Assembly (NCBI GenBank): GCA_963580455.1
Contig: OY756970.1
Span: 21,142,001 to 21,206,000, forward strand
Direction: 5' to 3'
DNA length: 64,000 bases
Origin: Euonymus europaeus
Taxonomy: Eukaryota > Streptophyta > Magnoliopsida > Celastrales > Celastraceae
A program made the translations under genes and the position numbers. A model generated the notes under the pieces. It ran no database searches. It was not told the origin of the DNA and was given only the letters and a program-made list of their open reading frames with translations. Positions 49,514 through 60,793 of this stretch are shown here, piece by piece. Position 1 is the first letter of the stretch. Every line of letters begins with the position of its first letter.

Positions 49514-49930
49514 TCCCACACTATCACTAGACGTCTTATTAGTCCTTCGACTAATGTTTCAGGTCAGCCGATATTGGAGTTTGAGCCTCATGGTGTACTC
49601 TCCAACACATGGTAAATACAATTCATTTAAAATTTACATCTTTTTTGCCTAAAAAACATTGACAAATAATATCATTTATAGGCATTGACAACACTTATCG
49701 GTGCTCGACGAGCATCTACTACACTCCGAGATGTTGTACATGAGTCCACTAATATGACACTGCGTGCCTGATTTTGCAATTGTCGTGACATTCTAAATGA
49801 TGTTGGTGAAGGTCATCGACTACACCAGATTGAGGGTAGCAGCCAGTTACAACATGGACACCACGATGACGAGTTCGGTCCTTGAATCGCCCCACCTATG
49901 CATATTAGAAGACGACGGACCGGTTTTAGA
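49514..49930 (+). pseudogene. 3' remnant of the plant-mobile-domain gene, second copy
   Basis: Matches 44333-44750 almost base for base, including the intron-like stretch and LIGARRASTTLRDVVHEST. Only the last part of the gene is present because the duplication began inside it. Confidence 0.9.
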
Positions 49931-50084
49931 TTTTAGCTATATGTTGTTTTATTATTTTTTAGACGTGTCCGTCATGCACACTATTACTCTTATAGCCAGT
50001 ATTTAGTAAATATATTTATCATGTTTTAACTACACATTTATGTTTTATCATGCTTCAACTATTATTTTTTAATTAAAAAAATAG

Positions 50085-50240
50085 AACTTTTTTAATCACG
50101 TTGTTTAGAATAGCGTGTGTAACTGAGAAATATGAACACGCTGTTACGAATAGCGTGTTTAATGGAAGTATTTACATTGATCAAGCTATTCCAGTAGCTT
50201 AACTCTAAAAATTAATCACCCTATTGATATTTGTGCAAAT
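50085..50240. repeat. right terminal inverted repeat of the mobile-domain element
   Basis: Read in reverse, this stretch has CAATAGGGTGATTA, ATTTTTAGAGTTAAGC, GGAATAGCTTGATCA, ACACGCTATTCGTAACAGCG. These line up in order with 42184-42330 at the left end of the element. The terminal 50-60 bases (GATGAGCACTATT...) are not recognisable here. Confidence 0.6.
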
Positions 50241-51648
50241 AAAAAAATGATTATTATTTCTCAAATTAATTATTTAAAAAATGATTTATTTTTTTTTGAA
50301 AAAACTTACTTTTCATACTAGTGTCCAAACAGCAAGTCTGAGAGTTCAGATAATTCGGAAGTCTTTCACTTTTTTATTCACCCACCTTGTAATCGTAGAT
50401 ACCCAAAAATAGGGAAAATAACAAAATTTAGAATCAACAATTAGGGAAGAAATAGTGCCAGAGCAAGGCACAACTGGTCAAATCGAGCATCTACCATTAT
50501 TGCATTGAATGCTTCAACTTACTGACAAATTGATTTTGTGAGGATCCCAACATATATAATAATTGTGAAACATTCAAATGTTTATACTTTATACTTAAAT
50601 GCCGCTGTCACACATTACATGAACGTGGGCCCCACACGATGTTGCCTTACCAGGACGGCCGTTTAGATCCAATGAACTTCAATTCACTGCCCCATTGAAA
50701 CCGGACTTGAGTTTAAACTAAGTTTTGAAAATCAGGGTAATTAAACGAGAAAATTTCTTGGTTCATTGGTTTAACGTGGTAAATTATTATATACATATTT
50801 ATTTACTATATGTAGTAAATAAAAATATATTTACAATTATTCATAGGTTTTTAGCCTTTATATTATATATAAAATGATAAAATAAATAAATAAATAATTA
50901 GTGGCGAAAAATACACATAAACATTTGGGAGAAAATGTAATACGTACGTGTAAAAATATTTAAATTATTAAATACATATTTATTATTTGTACAAAATGAA
51001 TAAATGTGCAAAAATATTTTTATATTTTGTTATAATGTGTGGACACTATTGAACTAATGTGATAAATAACATCTTTTTTGAAACATGAAATATGTATGTG
51101 GTAAGAGTTCACCCATAAAAAACATGTTTTTCCAATTAATTTGATGCCGGTACGGTTCAGATGGAATGGCCAATTCAACCGTAAATGACTGGTTCAAACA
51201 TGTCCCATTTTATGTGTACTGTATCGAACCGGATACAAGGTTGGTGATAGATTGAACCAGTCTGATTGGCTGGTCCGATTTTGTCTGATTTAGTTGTCCG
51301 GATCCTAATTCGAATTGAGTTACTGTCCAATTTAGTTGTTCAAATTTAAACTAATTCGAATATAGTCAATTAAATACGTCCAAAAATTCAAACCAATAAA
51401 TATCCGAACTACAAATTAATTTGTTACATTTGAAATTAATAGTCAATTAATTTGTTACGTACAAAATTTTGATATCGGATATGGTGTCCAGCTTGATTAT
51501 TTTTTTGCCCACCTACCGCGAACTACTTTTCTATATTGTATTATCAAATTTCAAGTTTTTCTACTTCTACCGCGAACTACTTTCCTTTTTCAATCTCGAG
51601 TTACATTTCTATCCTACAGCCGGCAAGTAGTCCTCGCCCTCATTTCCC
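50241..51648 (+). promoter_or_regulatory. upstream region of reductase copy 2
   Basis: From about 50478 it aligns with the copy 1 upstream region. It has a single minisatellite unit and an added ATTAATAGTCAATTAATTTG stretch. No gene was seen. Confidence 0.5.
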
Positions 51649-51657
51649 TATTTAATA
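51649..51657 (+). promoter_or_regulatory. TATA-like box, reductase copy 2
   Basis: TATTTAATA, 110 bases upstream of the ATG, in the same context as in copy 1. Confidence 0.5.
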
Positions 51658-51758
51658 ACTGAGTCGAAACCCCCCCAAAACAACCATCTTAGTTCCAATT
51701 ACACATACATACCAAAAGTACTATTTTCAAAGAAAGAGAAGCAGCTAGCGAGCTAGCC

Positions 51759-54700
51759 ATGGCTTGTGAGAAGAGCAAGATACTTGTATTTGGTGCTACT
51801 GGTTATCTTGGCAAGTACATGGTCAAGGCAAGTGTATCACTGGATCATCCGACGTATGTTTATGTTCGGCCGATCAAATCGAATACCGACACGTCCAAGT
51901 TAGCCGTTCACAAGGAACTTGAATCCATTGGGGTCACTGTATTCCAGGTAATATATATTATGTTTGCTTTATCGACTATTCATGATGAGTTGAGAGCTGA
52001 AGTTGCATTGAATATGATTGACGGTTTTAACTTTTAACAGGGAGAATTAGATGACCATGAGAAGCTCGTCTCGGTGCTGAAACAAGTAGATGTTGTGATT
52101 TCCACTCTCCCCGTTCCTCAATATCTTGCCCAACTCAATATAATTGCTGCCATAAAAGAAGCAGGCAACATAAAGGTATACAAATCTCGATATTTCTTAG
52201 AATATGTATAAGTGATCACTTGAAACACCCCAACCTAACAAATTAACCTATTGAATTAATGATAAAGCAATAAATTATTAGATGATTCTAGAGTAGATTT
52301 TGGGTTCAAACAATAGAAATGTGAGAATATGCATAAATTAATTGTGTGAAACACGCAATCCAGGTTAACTTATTAAGTTAGATGATAAAATAACAAATTC
52401 TGACTCTCCGAATTCACTCAAACTTTTAAAAGAACGGTGTTTTCCGTGGTCATAATATTTGATTGGCGTCGGGTTGGGAGTTCAAAACTTGCATGTTTAC
52501 TCGAAGCCAAATGCTCGCAATTATTTCATGATTTTAAATTATGTGTCTTCTTAATGTTAAATTGCAGAGATTTATCCCATCCGAATATGGAAATGAAGTC
52601 GACAGAGTACGTGGAGTTCTTCCTCCATTCGAAGCTGTGCTTGAAAACAAAAGGAAAATCAGAAGAGCAACGGAGGCAGCTGGAATCCCGCACACTTATG
52701 TCTCCGCAAATGCATTCGCTGCGTATTTCATCGATTACTGCCTCCATCCACACGACAAAAACCGCGAGGAAGTCGTCGTTTATGGATCCGGTCATACCAA
52801 AAGTATGATTTCCTTCTTCTTCTTCTTCTTCTTCGATCTGTTTCTCATCCAAGAATCAATCAGATTTAGAGTTTTGATTCAACTTGTTGATGTTTGGATT
52901 GATGCATGCAGCGGTGTTGAATTATGAGGGAGACGTCGCAACGTACACTTTGAAAGCAGCGATGGATCCAGAAGTGGAAAATAGGGTCATAATCTATAGG
53001 CCACCGATGAATATTATATCTCAAATGGAGCTAATAACTTCATGGGAGAAAAAGACTGGTCGCACTTTGAAAAAAATTCACGTTCCAGAAGAAGAGATGA
53101 TCAAGCTCTCAGAAAGTAAGTTACCATTCATTTTTCATGCAATTCTATTGACCATATATGATTCATGCATTTTACTCGTACAAGTACATTGAATGCATTC
53201 GATCGATAGGCTAGGGACCCATAATTAAGGTAGGTATGGCTCTTGCCTTCTCCATTAAGACAAGTAGACAAATACATGAAGTCGTGACAAAAATTATTAA
53301 TTAGAACTATTTATTTAGTCTATTTATGATAAGATTCAAGAAACGATGTGACTATTATCATATTATATTGATTTTATCGTTGAATAGCAATATAGCCTTC
53401 AGACTTTTATAGATAACTATCTTGTTAAAAATATAAAATGTTGCAGCCTATCAGGGATCAAGAGGCTTGTAGTGGTAATAATAATTAAGAGCCGTCAGAT
53501 CATATGATACTTATGATCTCACCGTCCTTGGTTTTCAACTCATATATTTTCACTGAACATATGAACCGTCAGATCATAATTATCATGTGATTCAATGGTT
53601 CTTATCACCATGACAGAGTCTTGTTGTGGTGAGGTCACTACAGGGCCCCCTTGTCCAGGCATTGACAGGTCACAGACACTCAATTGCAGTCAAAAGCCGT
53701 AAATGAATAAAAAAAATACGATTTCTTTGTCCGACTTTTATTGTTTGACTATAAAATTAAACTTAGAATTAGTTGTTTTAGAATTTGACTGCAGTATTGG
53801 AGTTCTCCTTGTCTCTATAAAATTAAACTTAGAATTAGTTGTTTTAGAATTTGACTGCAATATTGGAGTTCTCCTTGTCTCCACATGTATACGGGCGGGC
53901 GGGGCCTGCTGTAATTTTTTTACAGCAGCCCTGCTGTGGGCTTTTGGTCCATAATTTTTTTTTAAAAAAAAAATTATGCGTGTGTTCTAATCGGAAGTAC
54001 AAGTTTAACGGTATATTATTTGTGAAAAACAAAAATCAGATGGATCGTAAAAAAGTTACGATAATTTTAAACCGTTAATATAAATTTGAAACACTGTATC
54101 TCAATTTTCACTGTCTATTTAATTTTTGTTTGATACAAATAATATACCGTTGGACTTGTAATATCAATGAGAACATAGTTATAATTTTCTTTTTTTAAAA
54201 AAAAATTTATGAACAAAAAACCCTCACAGCTGGGCCTGCTGTAAAAAAATTACAGCAGACCCGCCCTCCCATGTATATACGCACACACAAACAACATAAT
54301 TAAACGAGCCTAATGGGCAGTCCAAGTCTGTCAAATTAACTACTAAAAGGCTGTTTGATGTTTGATATACCGTAAATTTTAATACCATATAAATTGTTAA
54401 AATAAGTTGTGTAATATTTGATAGATCGTAAGTTTTAATAGTATATAAGCTGTCAAATTATTACTAGAGATATATAAAGTAATTTAATAATGTAATAAAA
54501 ACTATTGAATATGCGTCTTGTTGAAAATAATTTTACGCGTGAGTTGGAATGTTTTTTTTGTGTGTGGAAATTTAACATATATTTTGAGAAATATGAGGAC
54601 AAATGTGTGATAGAGACAGAGATAATATGAGAAATGAAGGAAATTTTTTGATGTATATATTAACTTGAGTGGATAGAACGTATAAATTCTTGAGTAGAGA

Positions 54701-55061
54701 AAATGAGCGTATAAGCTACACACGCTCTACCAAACGGCTAACTAGACGGCCTGGATACTCGATTACAGGGCCAGACCAATGCACAATTCGGCCCAAACTA
54801 TATTTTAGCCCAGCCTGGTAACATAAATTCTCTTGAAAATGTTGTTGTATTTGTGTTGCAGCACTTCCTTTCCCCGATAACGTTCCAGTGTCAATCTTGC
54901 ACAATATATTCATCAAGGGAGACCAAATGAGCTTTGAACTCACTGAGAATGATTTGGAGGGCTCAAAGTTATATCCTGATTACAAGTACACTTCCATCGA
55001 TAGCCTCCTCGACGTTTGCGCGGTGAATCCTCTTGATGTTAAAAGAGCAGCATTTGCTTGA
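51759..55061 (+). CDS. eugenol synthase/PCBER-family NADPH reductase, copy 2
   Basis: Paralogue of the gene at 46323. Exons 51759-51947, 52041-52175, 52568-52802, 52912-53115 and 54862-55061 have exactly the same lengths and phases and encode 320 residues. I count five amino-acid changes from copy 1: P92L, F115Y, I122V, H123R and E313D. The NADPH loop and catalytic lysine are unchanged. All splice sites are intact, so the gene should be functional. The last intron is 1,746 bases against 757 in copy 1 because of inserted repeats. Its promoter lacks the five-unit minisatellite. The low divergence points to a recent duplication. Confidence 0.93.
53465..53625. mobile_element. possible MITE in intron 4 of reductase copy 2
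   Basis: The left part (CTTGTAGTGGTAATAA, GAGCCGTCAGATCATATGAT) is imperfectly inverted at the right (ATCATGTGATTCAATGG, TTCTTATCACCATGACAG). The block is absent from copy 1. No TSD was confirmed. Confidence 0.4.
53749..53880. repeat. tandem repeat, two units of 66 bp
   Basis: CTATAAAATTAAACTTAGAA through GGAGTTCTCCTTGT occurs twice back to back with a single base difference. It lies between the two MITE candidates in the copy 2 intron and is absent from copy 1. Confidence 0.95.
53892..54269. mobile_element. hAT-type MITE (378 bp) in intron 4 of reductase copy 2
   Basis: Long imperfect inverted ends (about 65 bases): GGCGGGGCCTGCTGTAATTT at the left, and GGCGGGTCTGCTGTAATTT when the right end is read in reverse. 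Each is followed by TTTTACAGCAG. The flanking octamers at 53884-53891 and 54270-54277 are both CATGTATA, an 8-bp duplication. Non-coding. It inserted after the tandem duplication, since copy 1 lacks it. Confidence 0.9.
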
Positions 55062-55875
55062 ATTTGATACCACTCTACTGTTCTAAAGATTGAGTGTGTG
55101 ATTTGCTTCTTCTCATGTATCTTTTTTTTCTTATTTTCCATCTTGGTTTTACTTTAATAATGCTCATTTGAAGAAACAGTGGAGAAAAAATGAAAATATC
55201 ATTTAATTGTGTTGTTTGCTTCCAATTTTTGGGTTAAAACTTATAAATGTATTTTGAATTCTTTTAGTAGAGGCGAGTGTAGGTCAATAAACCTCCTTTG
55301 CAAGTAAGGTGCAGTGTTGGGAACACCCCCTTCAATTATGATTCTGAACAGTGAAAACCTGTGAACCCAAAATGAAGACTGAGGGAGTATGGTCTTTGGC
55401 ATTTTGTGATTCATAGGACCAATTGATTCAAATCAAATCAAGTTTGAATATAAGATATAAGTCCGAAATTCATATCGTTTAAATTTAAAATCGGGTCTGA
55501 ATACAAACACAAAATTTTTGTTAATTTAATTGTCCGATTCACAACTCAATTGAATTATTTTCTAATTTATATTAAAAATCCGAATTTATTCAATTAAATA
55601 TGAAATTCAAATCAATTCAGTCTAACATGAACCCGACCCTACCCATTACAAAGCCGGAACCAGTATTCCTCTTCTCGTAATTCGACTCGTCGCGCCAAAC
55701 ACGACGTTCGGTTTCCAGGATACTCGTCTCACTCCACTCTTGATACTCTTTGTTTTTCTGTAACTCTTCCGTTATTATCGACTCCTCGTGTTCTTCCCCC
55801 GCTTCGCTTGTTCGCTTCGGCTTTTCGGATTTGTTCGTGTAGGGTTTCCATTGCAGAGTTTGTAAGATCGCCAAT
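55062..55875. other. reductase copy 2 3' flank and CCT3 promoter/5' UTR
   Basis: To about 55803 it matches unit 1. From there TTCGGCTTTTCGGATTTGTT leads into the CCT3-like start codon. The short spacing puts the CCT3 promoter directly behind the reductase 3' UTR. Confidence 0.55.
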
Positions 55876-58800
55876 ATGCATGCACCAGTACTTGTTCACA
55901 GTAAGTTTTTCTTTATGACTTCCTCAAAACCCGAATTCGTCTGTTTATGATCTATTAGTTTACCAACAAAATTTGGTGTTAGAGAATTACTTGTTTATTC
56001 ACAGTTTCTTTGATTTTCTTATGCATGAGACGATTTTAACCTTCACTCTGAAAATTAGTTGCTAAGAGCAGAGGATTCTCTGAAACGTGAATCTGGAAGC
56101 AAGGTACAGCATGCTAATATCTTCCAGGCTTCAAGGTAATAATTATTTATGTTCCATTCCATTTGTTTCTGCCCAGTATTTTTTCCCTAATAATTTCCTG
56201 ATGCTAAGTCTTTGTATTGCTGCATTATTTCATTGTTCTTGATTTGCTACCGAGCTGCAATTATTTATCCATAAATGTGCTAAATACTGCTCTGCATCTA
56301 ATGACTAATTTTAAGCGAAAGGAGAAAGAAGAATGACAAATACAGGATAGATTATGCGGAGTTCTTTTGTTCGATCCTTTTTGCGTGTGTAATTGTACAG
56401 TTCTTGTTTGTTTTTTTGCTTCCATCTCTTGTAATGGTTTAATGCATCAGTAGATGATTTTCCCAATGCTTGTTCGTTGGGCAAATTGCCATTTTTTATT
56501 TGTTTCCGCTTGTTAATTTTTAGGTTAACATGGCCTTCGTATATAATTTTTGTGATGACATGTGTAGATTATAGACCTATAGAAACCAATATATTTGCTT
56601 TCAAAAATACTTGCCAACATATTCCCACTGGTATTAGCATATGTAGTTTAGCCTAATGCTGTTTGGCTTCATTCATCTGACATTTGACCTTTTAATTAAT
56701 ATTAACAGGCTGTTGCTGATATAATTCGTACAACTTAGGGTCCACGATCTATGTTGAAGATGCTCCTTGATGCTGCTGGAGGTGACCTCCTCACTCATTC
56801 TCTGAAACACTTACAATACACTCTAACATACAATCAGATTACGCACTTCTGATATGATGATAGGATATTTAGTGATTTATAGTTTATTGCTTGAACGTTG
56901 CATTGGGTTTCCCAAGGAGACAGCAAAACTTGAAAAGTGTTCAATGTGTGTTTTATAGATCCATTGTGTGTTATTCTCCTTTCTCTTGTTGTGTCTTGAA
57001 AAGGTTTGACCTGAATAGAAAAGTCTTAATTTATTTTTATTTTATTGTTGACTTGGTGAACAATGATCTGGGTGTTTGAAATTGTAATAATGACTATTAT
57101 CACTTATCTCTCAGCTGATATTTTTCTCTAAAAACTTTGCATGGGTTTTGATGACCTTTCTAATTTCTATGCTCTGAGCATGCATTTCTTTCTTACGCAT
57201 CTTTTGCCATATCTGAATGTTTTAACCTTTTTGTGGTGCCTATACTGTTTTTTTTACGGGATTGTTGTTACTAATGATGGGAATGCTATTTTGCGTGAGT
57301 TAGATCTCGCACACCCAGCTGCAAAGGCATGGACTGTTTTTTTTGTTTGCCACATTGGACTTTTTCTGCATTAACAGTGTTTTCTTATCTGCTTCTCTTT
57401 TTATGTTACTCACTTGTAAGTTGATAATGCTTGCTGAACTTCTTTTCTGGTTTTGCTGTTTGATGATTGATAAATAGTCAATGATTGAATTAAGTCGCAC
57501 ACAAGATGAACAAGTTGAAGATGGGACAACATCTGTCATTGTTTTAGGTATTGTTTTGAGTTACTGAATCAAAATAATTTGAGTGGATATTAATCAACTT
57601 TCTTTGGATGGCTGCTGGTTTTATTCAATATCAGTGCTGTTTATCCTAAATGGATGGTCAATGTTCATTTTTTTTTGATAGTTGCTAATTGTTTTATCTG
57701 ATTAAACTATATTTTTTATCATCTTAATGTGATAAATTATGAATGATGTGTACCACAGCAGGTGAAATGCTTCATGTTGCGGAAGCCTTCATTGACAAGA
57801 ACTATCATCCCATGGTAATTTGTCGAGGTATTGTTTTTGACTGCTGATGTACAGTTTTTTGTTTCTGCTTGTGCATGCTAATTCAACATCTGATGAAGTG
57901 TTTTCCCCTTTTTTTGCCCCTTTTCAATTGTAGCCTACAACAAAGCTCTGGACGATGCTATTGCTGTGCTTGACGGAATTGCAATGTCTATTGATGTAAA
58001 CGATTGTGAGTCTTGTACTGTAGTTGTTTCATCTATTTTTTCCTTTTGTCATTGCCATTCTTTTGCCAGTTGGGATGCCATTTATACATTTGTTCAAAAA
58101 AACTTCGCATGAATAAGAAGTTAAGACACGTCCTGAATTCCATGTACCTTTTGAGCTGATCCTAAATCCTGAGAATTTTCCAGCGTACTGGAAATAGCAA
58201 TTGTGCTTGATATAACTGAATTCTTTGCTGGATTAGCCATTCAGGATACAATATTTTTTTGAGAAACATAGGTATAAAAAACAATTTTGACTATTTGGCT
58301 AGTTCTCCTCATTTTGTGCTTAGTATATGCAAATTTTTGACTAAAAATCCTCTTATGTTCTAGGTGCAATGATGTTGGGTCTTGTAAAGAGCTGTATTGG
58401 CACAAATTTCATAAGTCAATTTGGTGATTTGATCGCCGTAAGTCATCCTCTTCTGTTAAGTTTGTATTTGTTGCAGGAATTTTTCTTTGATTATTTTGCT
58501 TGATCGATTTGTGCGTTGTCTTTCAGCTGGTATATCAGGCACTTTAATGCTCTCGCAATAATTTGTTTAACACTTAATTGTTTTTGAGGAATTACAAAGG
58601 CATACTCAACTGTTGGGGTCATTTGGGAGCACAGTGTTTGCATGCTCACTGGAATCTAATGAATAATTAGATATCTGCGCTGATTCTAAACTGGAATAAA
58701 TATTTTATTTTTGGATGTTATTCTTTCCTCTTTCTGCTTGCCTTTATGTGTTTATGGTCCATTCTTGTGGAGGCAAGGTTAGTACAATTACTCTGCACAA

Positions 58801-60793
58801 GGTTTCTTGCATGAGTGGGGAGAGTTGTATATATATAAATTCGAAAACATTTATTTAATAAATCATGTGCCAATACTTCTGTTTAACTGTCAGGATTTAG
58901 CAATTGATGCCACCATGACTGTTGGTGTTGACCTTGGCCAAGGAATACGAGAAGTGGATTTTAAAAAGTACATTAAGGTTGAGAAGGTTCCTGGTGGCCA
59001 GTTGGAAGATTCATGAGTTCTCAAAGGGGGGCTATGTTTAACAAAGATGTAGTTGCCCCTGGAAAAATGAGGAGAAAGATTGTCAATCCACGTATCATTC
59101 TTCTTGATTGCCCCCTTGAGTACAAGAAAGGTGAGAACCAAACAAATCAGAATTGGTTAAAGAGGAAGATTGGGGAGTCCTAAAAATGGAAGAAGAATAC
59201 ATTGAGAACCTCTGTATGCAGACCTTGAAATTCAAACCAGACTTAATAATTACAGAAAAGGGTCTCAGTGATCTGGCTTGCCATTATCTGAGCAAAGCAG
59301 GTGTCAGTACAATAAGGAGGTTGAGGAAGACGGACGATAACAGAATTGCCAAAGCATGCTGGGCCATTATTGTGAACAGGCCGGAAGAACTGCAGGAGTC
59401 CGATGTTGGCACTGGTGCTGGGCTGTTTGAGGTCAAGAAAATTGGGGATGAATTTTTTGCTTTTATTGTTGATTGCAAAGATCCAAAAGCTTGTAACATA
59501 CTATTAAGAGGAGCCAGTAAGGATCTTCTAAACGAAGTAGAGAGAAACTTGCAGGTATTTTAACTCATTCGTTTTGAGTTCTTCTACCTTGATGATACCA
59601 TGTTCTGAAGTTTGTTTGCAAATGCAGGATGCTATGTCTGTAGCGAGGAACATACTTAAGAATCCAAAGCTAGTTCCTGGAGGTGGTGGTAGAGAGTTTA
59701 CTGTATCTGCTACTTTGAAGCAAAAGAGTTCATATATTGAAGGCATAGAAAAGGTGAATGTGGCTACTCGTTTGGATCACTGCAATCAATTTTTTGTTTT
59801 CATTTCCTTATTCTCTATGATCGCAAAACAGTGGCCTTATGAAGCCGCAGCAATAGCTTTTGAGGCTATACCACTAACTTTGGCACAAAATTGTGGTGTT
59901 AATGTGATCCGGACTATGACTGCCCTACAAGGACAGGTGTGAATCTTAAGATCTTCTATTGCATGATTTTTATATTATACTGTTAATGTAGTTATGAATG
60001 AGTATTTCAATCCATCAATGGGTCTTAACTGTTGATGCAGCATGCAAATGGTGAAAATGCATGGATTGGCATAGATGGAAAAACTGGATTGATCGCTGAC
60101 ACGCAGGAGCAGAAGGTATTGTCATAATGCACATCGGTGTCATTATTTTTTTTTTCCTGGTGAATATGCCATTCTTTGTCTGTAGAAGTTCTTTCTCTGT
60201 ATTGGAGATTACATTTCAGGATTTCACTCTGAACCTTGAAATACTTAGGCACATGTTCTCCATGTTGTCCCTAACTATGATAAATTGGATGGAGTCTTTC
60301 AAAAAAAAAAAAATGAAGTTCTGGTAATCAGGATCCTTTTATGTAAAAATCTGTTACTCTGAATGAGTTGTATTATAAATAGAACTGTTCCCCCTTTAGT
60401 CCCCATAGATTTAGGTAGTATATTGTTCCCTTGCAGTAGCGAAGTGTTTCCATTTATTGTGATGCCGTGCATTCTGATCCCACCATTGTACCTGTATGTG
60501 TGCTCTCCTATCTTATCTGGTAAACTGGATGAGTTATACTGGCTCAAGGATTCAAGCGAAACTTTTTTGCTGTGAATGAATGGTGCTTGTTTTTCTCTTT
60601 CTAGATTTGGGATTCCTACAACGTGAAGCCACAAATTTTCAAGACAGCAATAGAAGCTGCTTGCATGCTTCTCAGGATTGATGACATTGTTAGCGGTATC
60701 AAAAAGCAAGCCCCTGGAGCTGGCCAAGCACCAAAGCCCAAGGTTGAGACAGAGGCAGAAGATGCTGATGGTGAGCAAATACTCCCTGACTGA
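55876..60793 (+). pseudogene. CCT3: CCT3 (TCP-1 gamma chaperonin subunit), unprocessed pseudogene
   Basis: The functional relative is one of eight subunits of the cytosolic CCT folding ring. About 14 exons are recognisable in order, from MHAPVLVH at 55876 to GEQILPD with a stop at 60793, with introns kept. Lesions: lost base at the end of exon 2 (near 56134), TAG at 56736-56738 where LGPRSMLKM expects Leu, missing AG acceptor before IVVTNDGNAILRE (57260), a GT-to-GC donor after AHPAAK, the nucleotide-binding GDGTT changed to EDGTT (57520), HPTVICR changed to HPMVICR, TGA at 59014-59016, a frameshift near 59028, and a lost base near 59145. Later exons are well preserved (VGTGAGLFEVKKIGDEFFAF). 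Because introns remain it arose by DNA duplication, not by retroposition. A functional CCT3 should exist elsewhere. Confidence 0.9.

Larger units (their letters stand above)
49514..55803 (+). repeat. tandem duplication, unit 2
   Basis: Starts with mobile-domain sequence equal to 44333 onward (CTATCACTAGACGTC) and ends where the CCT3 5' UTR diverges from unit 1 (TTCTTCCC...GCTTGTTC). It is about 1.1 kb longer than unit 1, mostly because of insertions in the last reductase intron. Confidence 0.93.

Noticed and set aside
55876..60793. Functional CCT3 gene
   Set aside because: A full protein would need to bypass two in-frame stops, several frameshifts and a missing acceptor; sequencing error alone is unlikely to explain all of them.
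55876..60793. Processed (retroposed) CCT3 pseudogene
   Set aside because: Introns are kept at conserved positions and no poly(A) tail is present, so it is a DNA-level duplicate.
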